From: Trichoplax adhaerens
Lineage: Eukaryota > Placozoa > Uniplacotomia > Trichoplacea > Trichoplacidae
Assembly (NCBI RefSeq): GCF_000150275.1
Contig: NW_002060945.1
Coordinates: forward strand, 4,333,230-4,397,229
Direction of reading: 5' to 3'
Length of the DNA stretch: 64,000 nucleotides
Shown one piece after another: positions 1-12,862 of the stretch. Within the stretch, counting starts at the first letter, position 1. Every line of letters begins with the position of its first letter. The notes below the pieces were generated by a model that had not been told where the DNA came from, did not search any database, and saw nothing but the letters and a program-made list of their open reading frames with translations. A program made the position numbers and the translations under genes.

Positions 1-91
1 TATGTACAACGATTACACTAGAATATTTCATTTCATTTTATAACACTGTGTTAATAAAGTAGCACTAGCATGATATAAGCATAAAACATAC

Positions 92-2329
92 CGCTAGCTG
101 CGTGTTAATTAAACTATCGATATTACTCTGCATATAATATATTATAATTGTAAAGTAGGATTATCAAAACAATGAAGATATGGAGACCTTTTCAGTATTT
201 GACTTGATTGGAAGATTTTTGCTTACTTTATTCACGGTGTTTCTATATTGTTGGAAAAAGCATTCACGGTATTTAATATTCATCTTAAATTACTTCCGTG
301 TTTAAAATGTAAATTACTGATCGTTTTATCATTGTGTAGATGCAATGTTGCAATACAATCGCTTATAATCAAACTAAAAATCGCACCATAACAAAATTAT
401 TCTAGGAAATAGCGTCATTGAGGGTTTATGAGTACATAATAATAATTAATTTATATATAAAGTGGAAACAATAATAACTATCAATGATTTTGCTGTTCAA
501 ATGTTGGTATGATATTAACGACAGGAATATTGATAACAATTTTGCCCCTATAGCAGTAGAATCGAGCCCTAATGTACATTATAGTAGTAACATGAGGCTA
601 GTAAATCTAAAGTTTCCGGTTGTACAGCCTTTTCAGTATCAGCTGTATGATCATATCGATCTGAAGTTATACATTTGACCTCACAGTAGTCAAGTCATTT
701 TACACTCTGTCACAGAAAACAAATAAGATGTCTTCTAATATTACAGTGTTGACGAGTCTGCATGCTAGACTTACAGGCCTTTAGTAACTGCCGTTTCATA
801 GTTAATAAGCTATCTAAACTAAATGGCTGTATTCATCCTACTTTTAAAACCGCTACCAGACTGTCTAGTGTTGCAAATGATTATAAATCGTCATTATTTA
901 CTATCAATGTTACCATTTTTTATATATGTACTGCACTACTAAATTATACGACTCGCATATTATAAATCTGCTACGTATAAGATTAAATTAATAATGCAGG
1001 AGTGAAGATAAAAAATTGGACATTATGGATCAACAATTGAAAACCATGATAATTTATCTTTTGGTCAAGATGCTCACTAGTATTAAATGACTGTAGTTAC
1101 ATTTCAACATCGTAAATTTACTTACGTATTTTTGGATGATCCATCCACTGATAGTGAATTATTCCAGTCATCATAATCACTTACAGAGCTATTTCTGCTA
1201 CGTCTTCTATTCATGCTGAAAAAACTATAAAAAACAAACAAACTGTAATCTCCAAAGCCAAATCATTAGTCGTAAAGTAAAGCCGTGAGGAAATGATGCT
1301 ATCGAGAAGACACAATCAACATAATATTAGTTACAGCTATACTAAATTCAATAATAGCGCCATCCACATTTGTATATAAATTACATCACGATGGGGCATT
1401 GCGAAAAGGGTGGCTTTTTACAGTAGAACATGGCCAGATAACGATGATATTAATATATACTACAACGTGCTTTGATAGATGATTTATGAAGTTAATGAAC
1501 TAGCCTACAGTAGATGAGACTCTCCAAGAGCAAAAGATTTCCTTATTTAGTACACTCTACCCAATACAGTCTTTCATAGATAGTGATTGGATCTATCAGG
1601 CTATAAATACGGAATAACTTGAATTACGATGCCATATTGTATTTACTAATATACTTACAATAACATGTGTTGAGAACATAATTGTATCATCAAAACTTTG
1701 GATAAACTAAAGCCTTCAGTGACTATGGCTTCATAGAGCTATGAGGTGTGAAAATAGAGAAATCAACTGAGTGTAATATCTCTCACCATCTTGCGTTAGC
1801 ACTGTGAGCAATAATGTCAAGTGTTATTTCCTTTATGTCGTATACAGTAGCAACTTTACTAGGTAGTATTGTGCACAATACGACACTTTTCACATAGCCA
1901 CTAATAACTTTTGTTTTATGTCCTGTGATAATATCCAGTAAATTGTTGTATTCTAAGCATAGAATCAACGCATGATTTGTATATAAACATGACAATTTTA
2001 TAGCTGATAGGTGATAGCAGACTATTAGTAGTGGCTGAAACCACTGGTAAAGTGCCTTTCGTTAAAAAGGATCCGCCAAAAATAAAAAAATGAGGAAAAC
2101 ACTCCGTGACGACTTGCATGCCACCGGTAATACCGTAGCGTAAGGATTTGAATTGCAATCGTAAATCGCACCCTACTAGACTAAACATTACGTGTTGATT
2201 GCCTAGTGTATTTCTCCCTTAACCTACCACTTTTCCGATGATAACGTTGTAGTAAAGTCCCCTTGTCAGTAGGCCAATTAGTGTCCTTTAAAGCTCTCAA
2301 GTACCAGTTTACTTGTAAAAATTGATGGG
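92..2329 (-). CDS. Unidentified multi-exon gene, partial, runs off the left edge
   Basis: I do not recognise this protein. The minus strand carries a chain of short exons with GT-AG borders whose phases fit one another: 2003-1846, 1738-1659, 1600-1561, 1541-1509, 1459-1422, 1215-1126, 1076-1022, 826-775, 660-578, 283-227 and 127-92. A less certain exon, 2329-2228, also fits by phase. Several donors are consensus GTAAGT. The borders at 1846 (GTATAC), 1022 (GTCCAA) and 283 (acceptor TTTAAG) are weak, and an exon may be missing between 578 and 283. The translation holds leucine-rich helical stretches such as LYEAIVTEGFSLSKVL, a basic and serine-rich patch (NRRRRSRNSSVSDYDDW) and ETLDLLASCYYY. 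I see no membrane segment or catalytic motif. The pattern suggests a large helical scaffold protein, but that is a guess. The start lies above 2329 and the end lies outside the window. Confidence 0.55.
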
Positions 2330-5300
2330 CTACCGATCACTCTCTCTCTCTCTACACTGTACAGTATATTAGATGTTGGATAATCTGTCAGTTAATTAAC
2401 AATAATTAATTGTCAATTTTCAAGCGCACTCATCCGATGTCATCGTGAATAACATAAGGATATCCAATAGACGAGTAAGTCCGGCACTCAATCACTCTAA
2501 ACTATCGAGAATGAACTTCCATCAAGGTGAAAGGGAAACGAGGCAAATTCAAATTGGATGTCTAAAATTCTTTGGCCAATGTTGAATCTAGCGACGGGGA
2601 AAGCTTTGAATATAGTCGAAAAAAAGCAAAGGATGAAATAGGAGGACGTTAATTCCGCATCATAATAGCACAAGATGGGAGCTGTTGTTCTTGTCCCCTC
2701 CCTCCTGTCAGTCAGTTTTAGTTCGTGTAGTACTGTTCTAGTCTGTACTATGGCCGGTGCGATCGTGCGATTGGGTCACGTCAGCGCTGTTGAAGTGAGT
2801 TTCAAGTTTGCAAACGTTTGACATACAGGTCACCTGGTCACCATGACCTAGTGTGAAGGTGAGTAGTGAGCATGCCTAATTGCCTGTATGACTATACTGT
2901 ACAGCATGAGTCCATAAAGTGTACAAACAGTCCATAACAGTACCGTAGTGTTAGTCCATACAAAGGCGTACAGTACAGTGTACGAACAGAGACACTGCCG
3001 CTGCATTCTTTGCAAGAGTCACTCAGTAGTCAGAGTCACATCCGTGTTTGATATGGAGTCGAATCACGTGATGACCATTATCAATATCATGGCTGCCAGT
3101 GATCGAAAGCTAATTTTGAACCTGAAATTCATCAGATTTTTTTTAGCTTTTGTCAAGATATACACTCCTTGAAGCCGTATACTCTACTTTGGTATGGGTT
3201 GCAGTTGTAATGAATTTGACAGTGTCGCTAGCCAGCTAGCGATAATGACAACGATGCTATTTCACTTATTTAAGTTATGTCAACCAACACACCATTCACT
3301 CAATGGAGCTGTTGGCTAGAGAGAATTGCAAATGGCTTTACATGGGTTACAAGCGGTAGCCAAAGATAGTGAACTATTTCAACACGAGACAGTATTTAGT
3401 ATACAGTCAATAATATCATGAAAATTAATTTCAACTAGGACAATATCACTCTATAGAATGGGGCTTTTGGGGGAGCTTCCGTGTTATCCACTACAGTAAT
3501 AAAAGAGTCAATTTCTGCTTTGTATTGTTTTTCAGTAACAATTATGCCAGTACCTGCTGCTCAATGGTAATGTCCACGGGCGATTACATTCCGACGATTG
3601 CATTGGCGTAAACAGACTTAATTTATAACATGATCGAAAATAAAATAAAGGCCTTATAGAATCAAATAATTAACAATTTCCGCAATCGGTAACACCTAAC
3701 AACTTTTTATCAAAAGAATAGCGAAAAACCAATCAAAGGTTAGAATTTAATTAAATACAAGTCAAACAAACAAAACTCCTCTCTATCATTCAACTTGAAT
3801 AGTGGACAATGAATGAATACTGGACTGGTAGTGGTACGATTGACCATTATATTTATTCGAGATAATACTGACGACTATGACTAGTATTAGACAGCCTAGA
3901 GACATTCTAGGATCTCTAATAATGGATACATCCAGTACATATGCGGTACAACAGTTAAGAAGAAAGAAAAATAATAAATTCACCACTATTAAATACTGTA
4001 CTACTGCAATATTGTATAAAAAGACCAGCTGTCAGCACCAACTTCTCTACATAAAGGGAGTGCTTATGTACTGTGCTGAATGTTTATGCAGTATTAATGT
4101 AAATTGTATTTTGCGTGTGCTGGCCACTTATCAAAGTTTTAAAGCTTACCTCTTTTAATTATACTCCTGCCATGTCACTTACAACACCTGGAACTTTGGA
4201 ACAATGTCGTGAAAATTTTAAAAATTACTCTCATTAACATCATTCTGTAGCCACTGTATTAGTATCGTGCTCGTCCGTTCTTTTTTTCCGTGTTTGTACC
4301 TTATATATGTCATATATACTGTACAGTAACATAAATGACAATAAAGTACTCGAACGTATCCATCTGAGTTATGATCAGACTCACGACTGGGGTGTTTCCA
4401 TACTTTCATAAACGTATTTTAGTACAACAACTTGGGAGGAAAGGCCTTTTAGACAAAAGGGTCTCATTTCACGATCTAGGCCGTGTATTGAATGTCTATA
4501 CAAGCCGAAATAAAATTCATAGAGTGCAGTGTGAGATAACATTGACGGCTTATACACTGAGAATTTCAGCTTTAATACTACTATACAGTACGAATAAAAC
4601 CGCGCCATTTAATGATGCCAGTAACCATTAATGATGATATTATTGGAGTGAACTGTGTGGTCTTAAAAAGCTCCTTTTAATTCAAATTTTCATTAAGGCT
4701 ATCATATCGTCCAACCGTATCCTATTTTTTAGACTGACATTCAGTCCCTGGCCAATCCTCAGTGATCATTTCACTCATACACCATTTAGAATGAAGAGAG
4801 ATCCTACCGGAGGGATCGATACGTTTAAACTTTGATTGCGTAATGGTTTTGTCTAGTTTAAGATACAATACACTATTTTAAAATATTAATATTTGTATAC
4901 GAATAAATCTTACTAATAAATTCAATTTATTGATTGCAAAATCTTGCTACTGATCTATGACATCTTGGCATTTACCACAGTAACCCTCTCATGTTCGTAA
5001 AACCATAAGCAATACTTGGGCATCTTGTCGTAACGATCAATTCTTGTACAGTATTACACCTGTAATAATTCTAGTAAAATAATGATGATGGTTTCTCGTC
5101 CAGTTGAACAGGGTAGTTTCTACGCATTCAACTTATGATGCAAAGTACACGATAGAAAAATCAGGTATCGCCACAGGTACATTATTGAACACTGTTTATT
5201 TGGTTCCAGATTGATTTTCAAAAAATTAGTTATATACGTATTACAGTACCTTTTTCTATATCATTACTACTGTGTACTTCATCGTAAAAAGCTTTTTAAT

Positions 5301-5777
5301 AACTACTGTACTCTATTATGCATAGAATCATAAAATAACTAAAATGCACATTTTATATAAAAATACACTTTGTATCTTTGCCGCTATATCAATTCCAGGG
5401 TAGTGTATATAGTATATAACAGTATTAATATAATTTATAAATATACGAATATGTAAGAATGCTTGAATACAGCAAGCATCACTAAAAAATGTATTTTTCC
5501 AGTATGATCGCAACTGCATTGCTGAATAATCAAATGGAGCATCATTAGAGCGATTGAATTTTTGAGGACTTGTAAAATTGAAGTATGTAAAGGGCATTAA
5601 TCGAGAAAAATTTTTTATCAATATCTAACTGAATCCTTGCGCCCAAAGTTTATCTTTATCATTCAGATAATCTTAAATGAATAATTTAGTATTAGTGGCA
5701 CTATAACATGAATATGAACGTAGAATTGTATTATTATCAAAGTTACACGAAAGGAATTAGTAACCTATTTGCAAGTT
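2330..5777. other. Spacer between two minus-strand genes; no supported gene
   Basis: No reading frame here has convincing splice partners or family motifs. It may hold 5' exons of the left-edge gene and the 3' untranslated region of the STRA6-like gene; an AATAAA on the minus strand at 5200-5195 is one possible polyadenylation signal. A short TC run lies at 2341-2353. The stretch about 2640-3170 is less AT-rich than its surroundings and contains two ATGs in good start context, at 2750 and 3090, so it may be a promoter region. Confidence 0.5.
2750..2794 (+). other. Possible first coding exon or promoter-proximal ORF
   Basis: An ATG in good context (actATGG) opens 15 codons, MAGAIVRLGHVSAVE, followed directly by a GTGAGT donor. 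It sits in the least AT-rich part of the spacer. I found no downstream exon whose phase and content clearly continue it, so it may be chance or part of an untranslated leader. Confidence 0.15.
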
Positions 5778-8700
5778 TTACTCTTGAAATAATAGCAGAT
5801 CGTCATCAGAATCATTATTATTACGTTTAGAAAGAGTAAAAGTATCAATAAATTTTGTTCGCCGATGATCAATAAGGCTTTTGTTATTCAAAAGTGTTAC
5901 GGCTACTAGCCAACGATTTCTAGCAAGCCTTGAAATTGTACGGTTGGCACGTTGACTACTTGCTTGATGGCCTAAGAAAATTTTTAACATTGAACAGATA
6001 AATACTTTTAACTAATCTTTTAACTTTTCTTAGCTTACAATTTATAAATTTACGTATGCATAAAATTTGTGTTTACCTTCTTCGACATAAGTATTAATGG
6101 AATTACGGCTATTTACTTCAATGATTAAAAAAAATGTGATTAATAATTTACAATGTTACATTATTTAACCTGCAGTAATTTCTATACGAATAAAACAGAT
6201 AAGTCCTTTTTGCTATGCATATACCACTTGAATCATCTTTTATACTGTCAATTAATAGTTGGCAAAAAACAGCCGCTCCAGGATGATTGTAGTGATATTC
6301 TACATGAAGAAAGCCCAAGTAAGCATTATAGCCTATGGAATGATAAAAAATACTGGTCATATATTATAGGCTAAATTTTGAGATTGATTTCCTGTACAAG
6401 CTAAAAGTTTAATATCTAGTACCGCTATCCCAACTCTCATAACCGCGTATTAACAAACTCTTGTCCAAGCGAGAAATAAAAAGTACACCAAGAACCAATG
6501 ATTCCAACAAACGAAACAAGGCAGAAAATAACCCGAGGATGATATTATAGAAGAATAAGAAATATGCTGCATTACTGAGTAGTCGCCTATAATGATAAAA
6601 TAACGTCATTCTTTTTAGATTTTTGGGATCAACAGCTTTCAAAATTGGTTTAGCCAAGTGCATGAGTGTAAAAAGGTACCTATTATCAACAACCAGACCA
6701 TCCTTCCCTCTATTCTTCAACAAACAATATCTAGATAGCAGATACTGTATGAAGTATGCGGCAGCCGAGAAAGCAATGGACGGCCTAGAGATTTTAAAAT
6801 GTAAATATTATAAATTTAAGTTTAGAGAGTTCTGTTGATTGCTACTGTCTAGAACAATGTCGTTACTAACCATATGCTGACGAGAAAGTTTAGTAATACA
6901 GGAGGTATTTCACCCATGATAGGGAGTACTATGAAGTAAGCTACCAAAACAGCTATCACGAACAGGAAGACTTGAGAGATAATAAAACCTGTAAGCAGAT
7001 ATTACGCACACAAAAAGTTAATGATTGACTCATTTTACCCTTAGCATTTAAGTAGAATGGACTTAGAGTAGCTCACCCCATAATATATACCCAATTTGAT
7101 AGCCGGAATATCTCAAACTGTGTGCCTACAATATCAACATATATTGTGTACTTTTTACGGCAATTAATCGTAAATACAGATAGTCTTACAGATGTACGAG
7201 TATTACTTACCATTGTCAAAGTAGGACTAAATTTTTTCTGAGGCAGGAAAGATGTTGACCCACAATAAAGTCTTAGCAAATGCTTACTAGAGAATTTTAA
7301 ATGATTATAATTAAAATTTCTATAAATATTTACCTATGTCAGAAAGCTGTTACATCGTTATCAGTAATACCATATCCATAAATTTACGTTTAAATTACAG
7401 TATAATATTCTCACCGTATACATGATATCATGTGCAGTGAGTAGAATAGAATCAGTAAACATGATGAGATAGTCGCAACTGTCCACGAAACTGCATAAAA
7501 CAAAAGATATGCGTTAAAAGCAAATAACCATAAAGAAATCACAAGTCTAAGTTCGCAACCGATAACAGGGCCTAAAGTTTTTCAAATTACCTTGTAATAC
7601 CGCGATACCTTGCGTTATCAAAGTGAAAAGTCTATGAGTTTCACTTAGCGAAGCATTCTGTTTTGGGTTATGAACATTCGCTAGCTTTAAGTATTCACCT
7701 ACGTAGAAAACACCCTTCAAGATGCGGAAACTTTCAAATCCAACAAACCCATACACAAATGCAATCTACGAACATAAAAACATAGTTGAAATTCCACGAT
7801 ACTAATTTATTAAGGAAATAAGGAGTTACATAGATTACCTTATAGACAGCGATTTGAGCGACCAAGAATGTTGCCAAAATCCTGGTTGGATATTTAAATT
7901 CTGCAACAAAAAGCAGTAACATGTTACTTTAGCTAAAGTTTCCCAAACTACTGATGGCATCGTCATCCAGTAAATAGTAGACTGACGCTTTTAGTGGTTA
8001 CTAATTACCGGCTTTAGGATGATACATGAATTTCCTAACAAGTTTGGTAGTTGTCGATGATTGCGTAGTATCATCGGTATTTCGATTCCTATAATATCTC
8101 TTCGTGAACTTTAGTATAGATCGAACGTGTGCAAATTGATGTACAGAGGCCACGAATAGAACTGCCTATCATATCATTGTTAAGATTGTAGTTAAGTAGG
8201 TGACAATTTTGGTAAGTGTCAATAGATTGGTTAACCTTTGTGTCCGTCTGCTGGTTTCTAATACGTTGCATAAAGTTACGAATAAATGTAAAACTAATAT
8301 AACTTAAACAACATATTTCGGGTAAATTTGAAAGAACCGAATAGCCGGGAACACCAATCTAAAATTGAGTTAATATAAAAATAAACACTATTGTAAAATA
8401 GAAGTTATAAACTGTAAAGTACATTCGTAGTCATAAATCGATTAATAAGCTAAGTTAAAATTCATCAAGGCCGTACATAGGCTATGAAGTTGTCATCAGT
8501 AGCCATCCCGTTAGGACATTCTATTACAGTGATCAACTTAATGATCAACCTAGAATTATGGTATGCATGGACGATTACAATCAATCAATCTACAATACAG
8601 ATATTGATTAACAATAAATTCATCTTTACTATTATACGGGCAAGTCTATATTACCAAGATAATGTGTAAAATAAACCGAGTACCGATCCCAAAATTTCAT

Positions 8701-10213
8701 AATCGGTTGACAAACAAGCGAATATTGGATAATAGCTGAATCCAATTACAAGGACTGCAGCCAGGCTGTCAAGCACTGCATTAATAGTATGAAAGAAATA
8801 TAATATCATACAGAACGAACTTATTGCAACAATATCTATATTGAGAGTTATATTATATTTAATTATTCATTAGATATAATACATCCTCATTAGGAAGGTA
8901 GGTATTCTTTTAAGAAAAGTTTTACAAGTTTAATGAAGTTGAATCTATTGAAATATAAACTGAATCAATTAAAATTTGCCAAACATCTATTATAGATCTT
9001 TGCAGATATCTAAACTTTACATTTAGGACCTATATGCTATAATACACTGGTAGTCTTGTAGCTAAAATTCAGTCTGATGGCAAATGTATAAATACGTATT
9101 TTTGATGTAATCGATTAACTGATGATGTCATACAGACAAGCTTTAACAATAATACTGTACAATGTTAACAAACGACACTCACTCATCAGCCAGCTGGAAG
9201 AACTAGCGCTAATACCGAAGATATAAAATTTTTTTTCAAATATTTGTAAACACCCTCCAGCTGTAGCGCCAAAAGCGGCAGCATGAGCAAAGCGATTTCG
9301 ATCGTATCTCAGAAAATCGATGGGACTAAACGGAGAAAAGAAGGCTTTAGTATAGAATAGCAATAGCAAAACAAGACCTATTATCGGTAAACGATGAATA
9401 TAAATTCAATTTTGTGCTATAATACAGTATCGTAATGATAATAAATTATAGCTTTTAAGAATAACTCATTCAATGTACGCAAGATCTTGTTGTAATGTGA
9501 ACGCTTACAGTGGAAGAAATACCAGTAAAAAATTTTACGTAGGTTTTTACCTACTGAATTTACACCTATCACATAATTTATAGAGCCGTCCGCATGTAAT
9601 GTGTAATAATCATGATTGTATAATGTGCATGTACACGCTTTATACGGTGCGTTACAATTAATGTAATAATAACCTAGTTAAGCTATTGCCTAGAAATAAA
9701 TATCGATTCTACTGTTGTTATAATAATTACTAATTTTCAGATGCTACCATTACTTATATCATAGAGAACTAAGTACAACAAGGTAAAGCAAAATCTAGCA
9801 CTTACTGTACTAGACCGGGATAGCCATTGCAGTAATGCCTCCGTTTTACTCTTTGTATAGTAAAAGATAGAACTACCACGATAAGAGCCTAAATGCAAGA
9901 TATACAAGTAGAACAAGTCTTATAAGTAAAGATCAGCACATAAAATGGATATGGTAAAATATTCACCGGTTGATCAAGTTGGCTATGCTATTGCTATTAC
10001 AGCTGAACGTCATAGCTAGTAGTCTAGTACTACAGGTAACATACTCTTATGATGAAATATAACAGCTATCGCATGCAAACGTAGCGCATCATCCATCATA
10101 TTAAGTCAATATGGAGAAAATAATATTGAAAGAATCCAATTGCACTTACAGCAGGTATTAACGAATAAAGCGTAAATTCACCTATGTTAACCGTCGGTGT
10201 GCATGTGGAATTC
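5778..10213 (-). CDS. STRA6-like: STRA6-like multi-pass receptor/retinol transporter (N-terminal exon missing)
   Basis: Vertebrate STRA6 and its relative RBPR2 are plasma-membrane proteins that take up retinol from its serum carrier. Exons from 5' to 3': 10213-10150, 9888-9816, 9377-9183 (or from 9344), 8775-8655, 8549-8477, 8358-8236, 8165-8009, 7900-7839, 7765-7591, 7490-7415, 7286-7211, 7125-7077, 6988-6871, 6784-6423, 6332-6225 and 5971-5778 (TAA at 5780-5778). All phases agree, giving about 674 residues against 667 in human STRA6. Recalled landmarks align along the whole length: an N-terminal CTPTVNIGEFTLYSL; SPIDFLRYDRNR; SYYPIFACL; RKFMYHPKAEFKYP; the late helices around NIILGLFSALFRLLESL, then RGYESWDSG, GFLHVEYHYNHP and FCQLL; and a C-terminal ARNRWLVAVTLLNN. 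Successive hydrophobic segments match the multi-pass fold. The start codon lies upstream of 10213 and was not resolved. The gene is divergent to CSTF3. Family membership is well supported; retinol transport is inferred. Confidence 0.85.
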
Positions 10214-12862
10214 CTATAAGGGAAAAAAAAAAATAAATGTAAATGTACGTACTATACAACATCGATGATACAATTCCAATCGATACAATCTATACTCGTC
10301 TATGCTCATGTGACGGTATATTCAGCCAAATATGCTTGCAATAAAGTTGGTATAGTTACTAGCTAGTAGACGTACTTATACTATTGACCATTCAAATTGG
10401 CTACAAATTAGCTCAATTGCTGATATTTAAACGTCATATCTGTAAATAACGCCTCTAGATTGTGTATGTGTGTGCGCAAAAGGGCTTGGTTTTAGTTTAA
10501 TAATGTTAATATATCCGAATTTGTGCAGGATACTGTAATTCCCACGTCATGTCAAATAAGTATTGAGTTGATTGTTTAGTCCCGTTCAATGATACTATGT
10601 ATCCAACTAGATTATAACATTAAAAGGATTATCATCGATTATCCGCATAACCGCTAAATTAATAGTTTGTTACCTAACTGTACAGTATTTCGCTTGATTC
10701 AGTACTCTAATTGGTAGTATTCCGATTTATAACAACTAGATTACTGTAGTATACATTATGTAGCGCGTATGAATATTCCTTTCGTTCAAAAGCCCGAATA
10801 AGCAATATACTGTAGACTATGGGCTATCGTCTATCGGTTAATTATACTGTATATAATAGTAGCCATTTTTAGTTTCAACTGCTGGACTACAACAGTATCG
10901 TATGCGCTTAAAACGGGTACAAAGTTATCATGTCTTACAAATTGCATAATCTAATAGTTTAGATAACAGCATGCAACAGCTACTGCCAATAATGATAACC
11001 AGGATATCAGACGATTGATGGTACGCATCAGTAGCATAGTATGAAGATTCTTAATCTGTTGATAAGAATGGACTGTTTGATATTGTTGTCTATCTATCAG
11101 GAATTGAAAACGACGTCGTGGATAACGAAACAATAAGAATACTGTGTATTGGAGAGGTAACATTTTGCATGAATAACAAGTAATAAAGCCATCAAGCAGC
11201 TCCTAATCGTTGCCAAATACAGTCACAATTATTTTACTTACGTAAAATTTTTCGTACTCGTGATATTATCCACCTTAATATCCATTTTACTTCAAGTTAG
11301 TAAGTCAACAGGGGTAAGAAAAGTGAATCATTCGTGTTACTGTAGGGCGTCACGGAATTGCACTGACAGTTCACTGTTCTACCGTACAGTACTGTACTGT
11401 ACTGTACATTTCTATCGCATAAGTACACGTTACGTAATGAATACAGGACAAGAATAAAAAGGTATGCAAGCTATGCTGCTACGGCATTGTTTCGTAGGCT
11501 ATCGTCGTCCATACTGTACTGTACCGTCTGTACGTCCTACTAGATCATAGGTCATACTGTACTGTAGAGTACAGTACTGTACAGTGTACACATCTACCGT
11601 ACAGTACTGTACAGTACTTCTTCTACTGTGTACAGTACAGTACAGTGTACAGTACTGTAGTGTTCTGACCATACTGTACACTGTACACTGTACAGTATGG
11701 TGTGGTGAAGAAAAAAACAGTTTCTTTCCTAACTGTATGGTAAACCCCGACTAAATGCCGACTCCGATTCACATGTAAGAAGGGAAAAGAGAGCTAAGAT
11801 TTTACATGAGGACTTAGGGTTGCAGCATAGGTGCGAAAGTACCGTGGTTTAGTTGGTTGGGGAATTTCTTTGTTGAGTAGTCCCTGACATGATCCACATA
11901 CCGTACATGTAACCTACACTGTACTGTGTACAAGTGTCCATTGTTGTTTTGTACGATTACCCATGCGCAGTTTAGTACAGTACAGTACAGTATTGTACTG
12001 TACAGTAGCTCATGGAGTACTACTTGTACTGTACAGTACTGTATACTGTACACTGTACTGTACAGTACAGTACGGTACAGTACAGTATGTCTGTATTGTA
12101 CAGTACTGTACACTGTACAGTACTACAGTACACGCTTACAGTAGTCATGAGTGAAGAGTACTGTAAAGTATACAGTGTATTGTACTGTGTCATAGTTAAC
12201 CAACAGAAAGAAAACAAACAGAAACACTGGTAAAACCATACCGGTAAAACCAGACAACCTACAGCATCTCACTCTTGAGTAGTGAGTGAGTCACAACAAA
12301 GATTGTTTCAAAAGTGACTTCCACCAACTGTTCGTGCAGGGCAGACAGTGAAGTGCAGCAACGGACGAACAAACGTGAGTGTGCGTATAGTCGCGTCAAC
12401 TGCTGTAATTTCAATACAATAAAGTGAAGTGCGTGCTACAAAAGTATTCCACTGGCTACATTGGTCAACAGTACTGTCTCGTTTGTCCCTCAAATAGACC
12501 GACTCAGTATGGACCGTACAGGAGAGGAATGCACTTGTATGGACTACTGGATAAATCGGAGCACAGTTGCAGTGGCGATTGATTCGGTCGGGAACGTGTA
12601 GCCATTTCAGCCTTGACAACCCACTGAAATATCCCATTTCAACGCTTATTCACTGGCAATTTGATGCTTAAAATCCTTTTCTTCTTATAGGATAAGTGTC
12701 TGACTATATTGGCATTATCTGTTCTCCAGTCCTGCTGGTATCTCTCTCATTTTATTGTAGCAAGTATAAATTAAGTATTGGTGCGATATCGAGATCAACT
12801 TTAGCCTTGGCTGAACAAGTGAAATCGTTGAAGAAAAGAAGATAATAGTAAAATTCAGCAAC
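10214..12862. promoter_or_regulatory. Divergent intergenic region between the STRA6-like gene and CSTF3
   Basis: This 2.6 kb must hold the missing first exon and promoter of the STRA6-like gene on the minus strand and the promoter and leader of CSTF3 on the plus strand. I see no clear TATA box. Its central part is filled by the palindrome cluster listed separately. A TTTCTTCTTATAG acceptor-like site near 12680-12690 suggests that the CSTF3 leader may contain an intron. Confidence 0.5.
11383..12180. repeat. Cluster of TACTGTACAGTA palindromes
   Basis: Three dense blocks (about 11383-11410, 11510-11700 and 11908-12180) consist of overlapping copies and near-copies of the self-complementary words GTACTGTACAGTAC, TACTGTAC and GTACAGTA. 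Units are joined at irregular spacing rather than in a fixed period. Several open frames of 60-100 codons rich in Tyr, Ser, Thr, Cys and Val appear on both strands here, but they are only translations of this simple repeat. The same words recur upstream of the tubulin gene and inside the minisatellite at 52929-54045. Confidence 0.85.

Noticed and set aside
8089..8271. Open frame continuing the STRA6-like exon 8358-8236 past its donor
   Set aside because: The continuation ends in a stop and does not resemble the family, while the GTTAAC donor at 8235 and the acceptor before 8165 give a family-like sequence with matching phases.
11499..12233. Several overlapping 60-100 codon frames on both strands rich in Tyr, Thr, Ser, Val and Cys
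   Set aside because: They are translations of the TACTGTACAGTA repeat in all frames, with no start context, splice partners or family motif.
12308..12637. 109-codon minus-strand frame just upstream of CSTF3
   Set aside because: Composition is mixed with no motif or splice partner, and it overlaps the likely CSTF3 leader.
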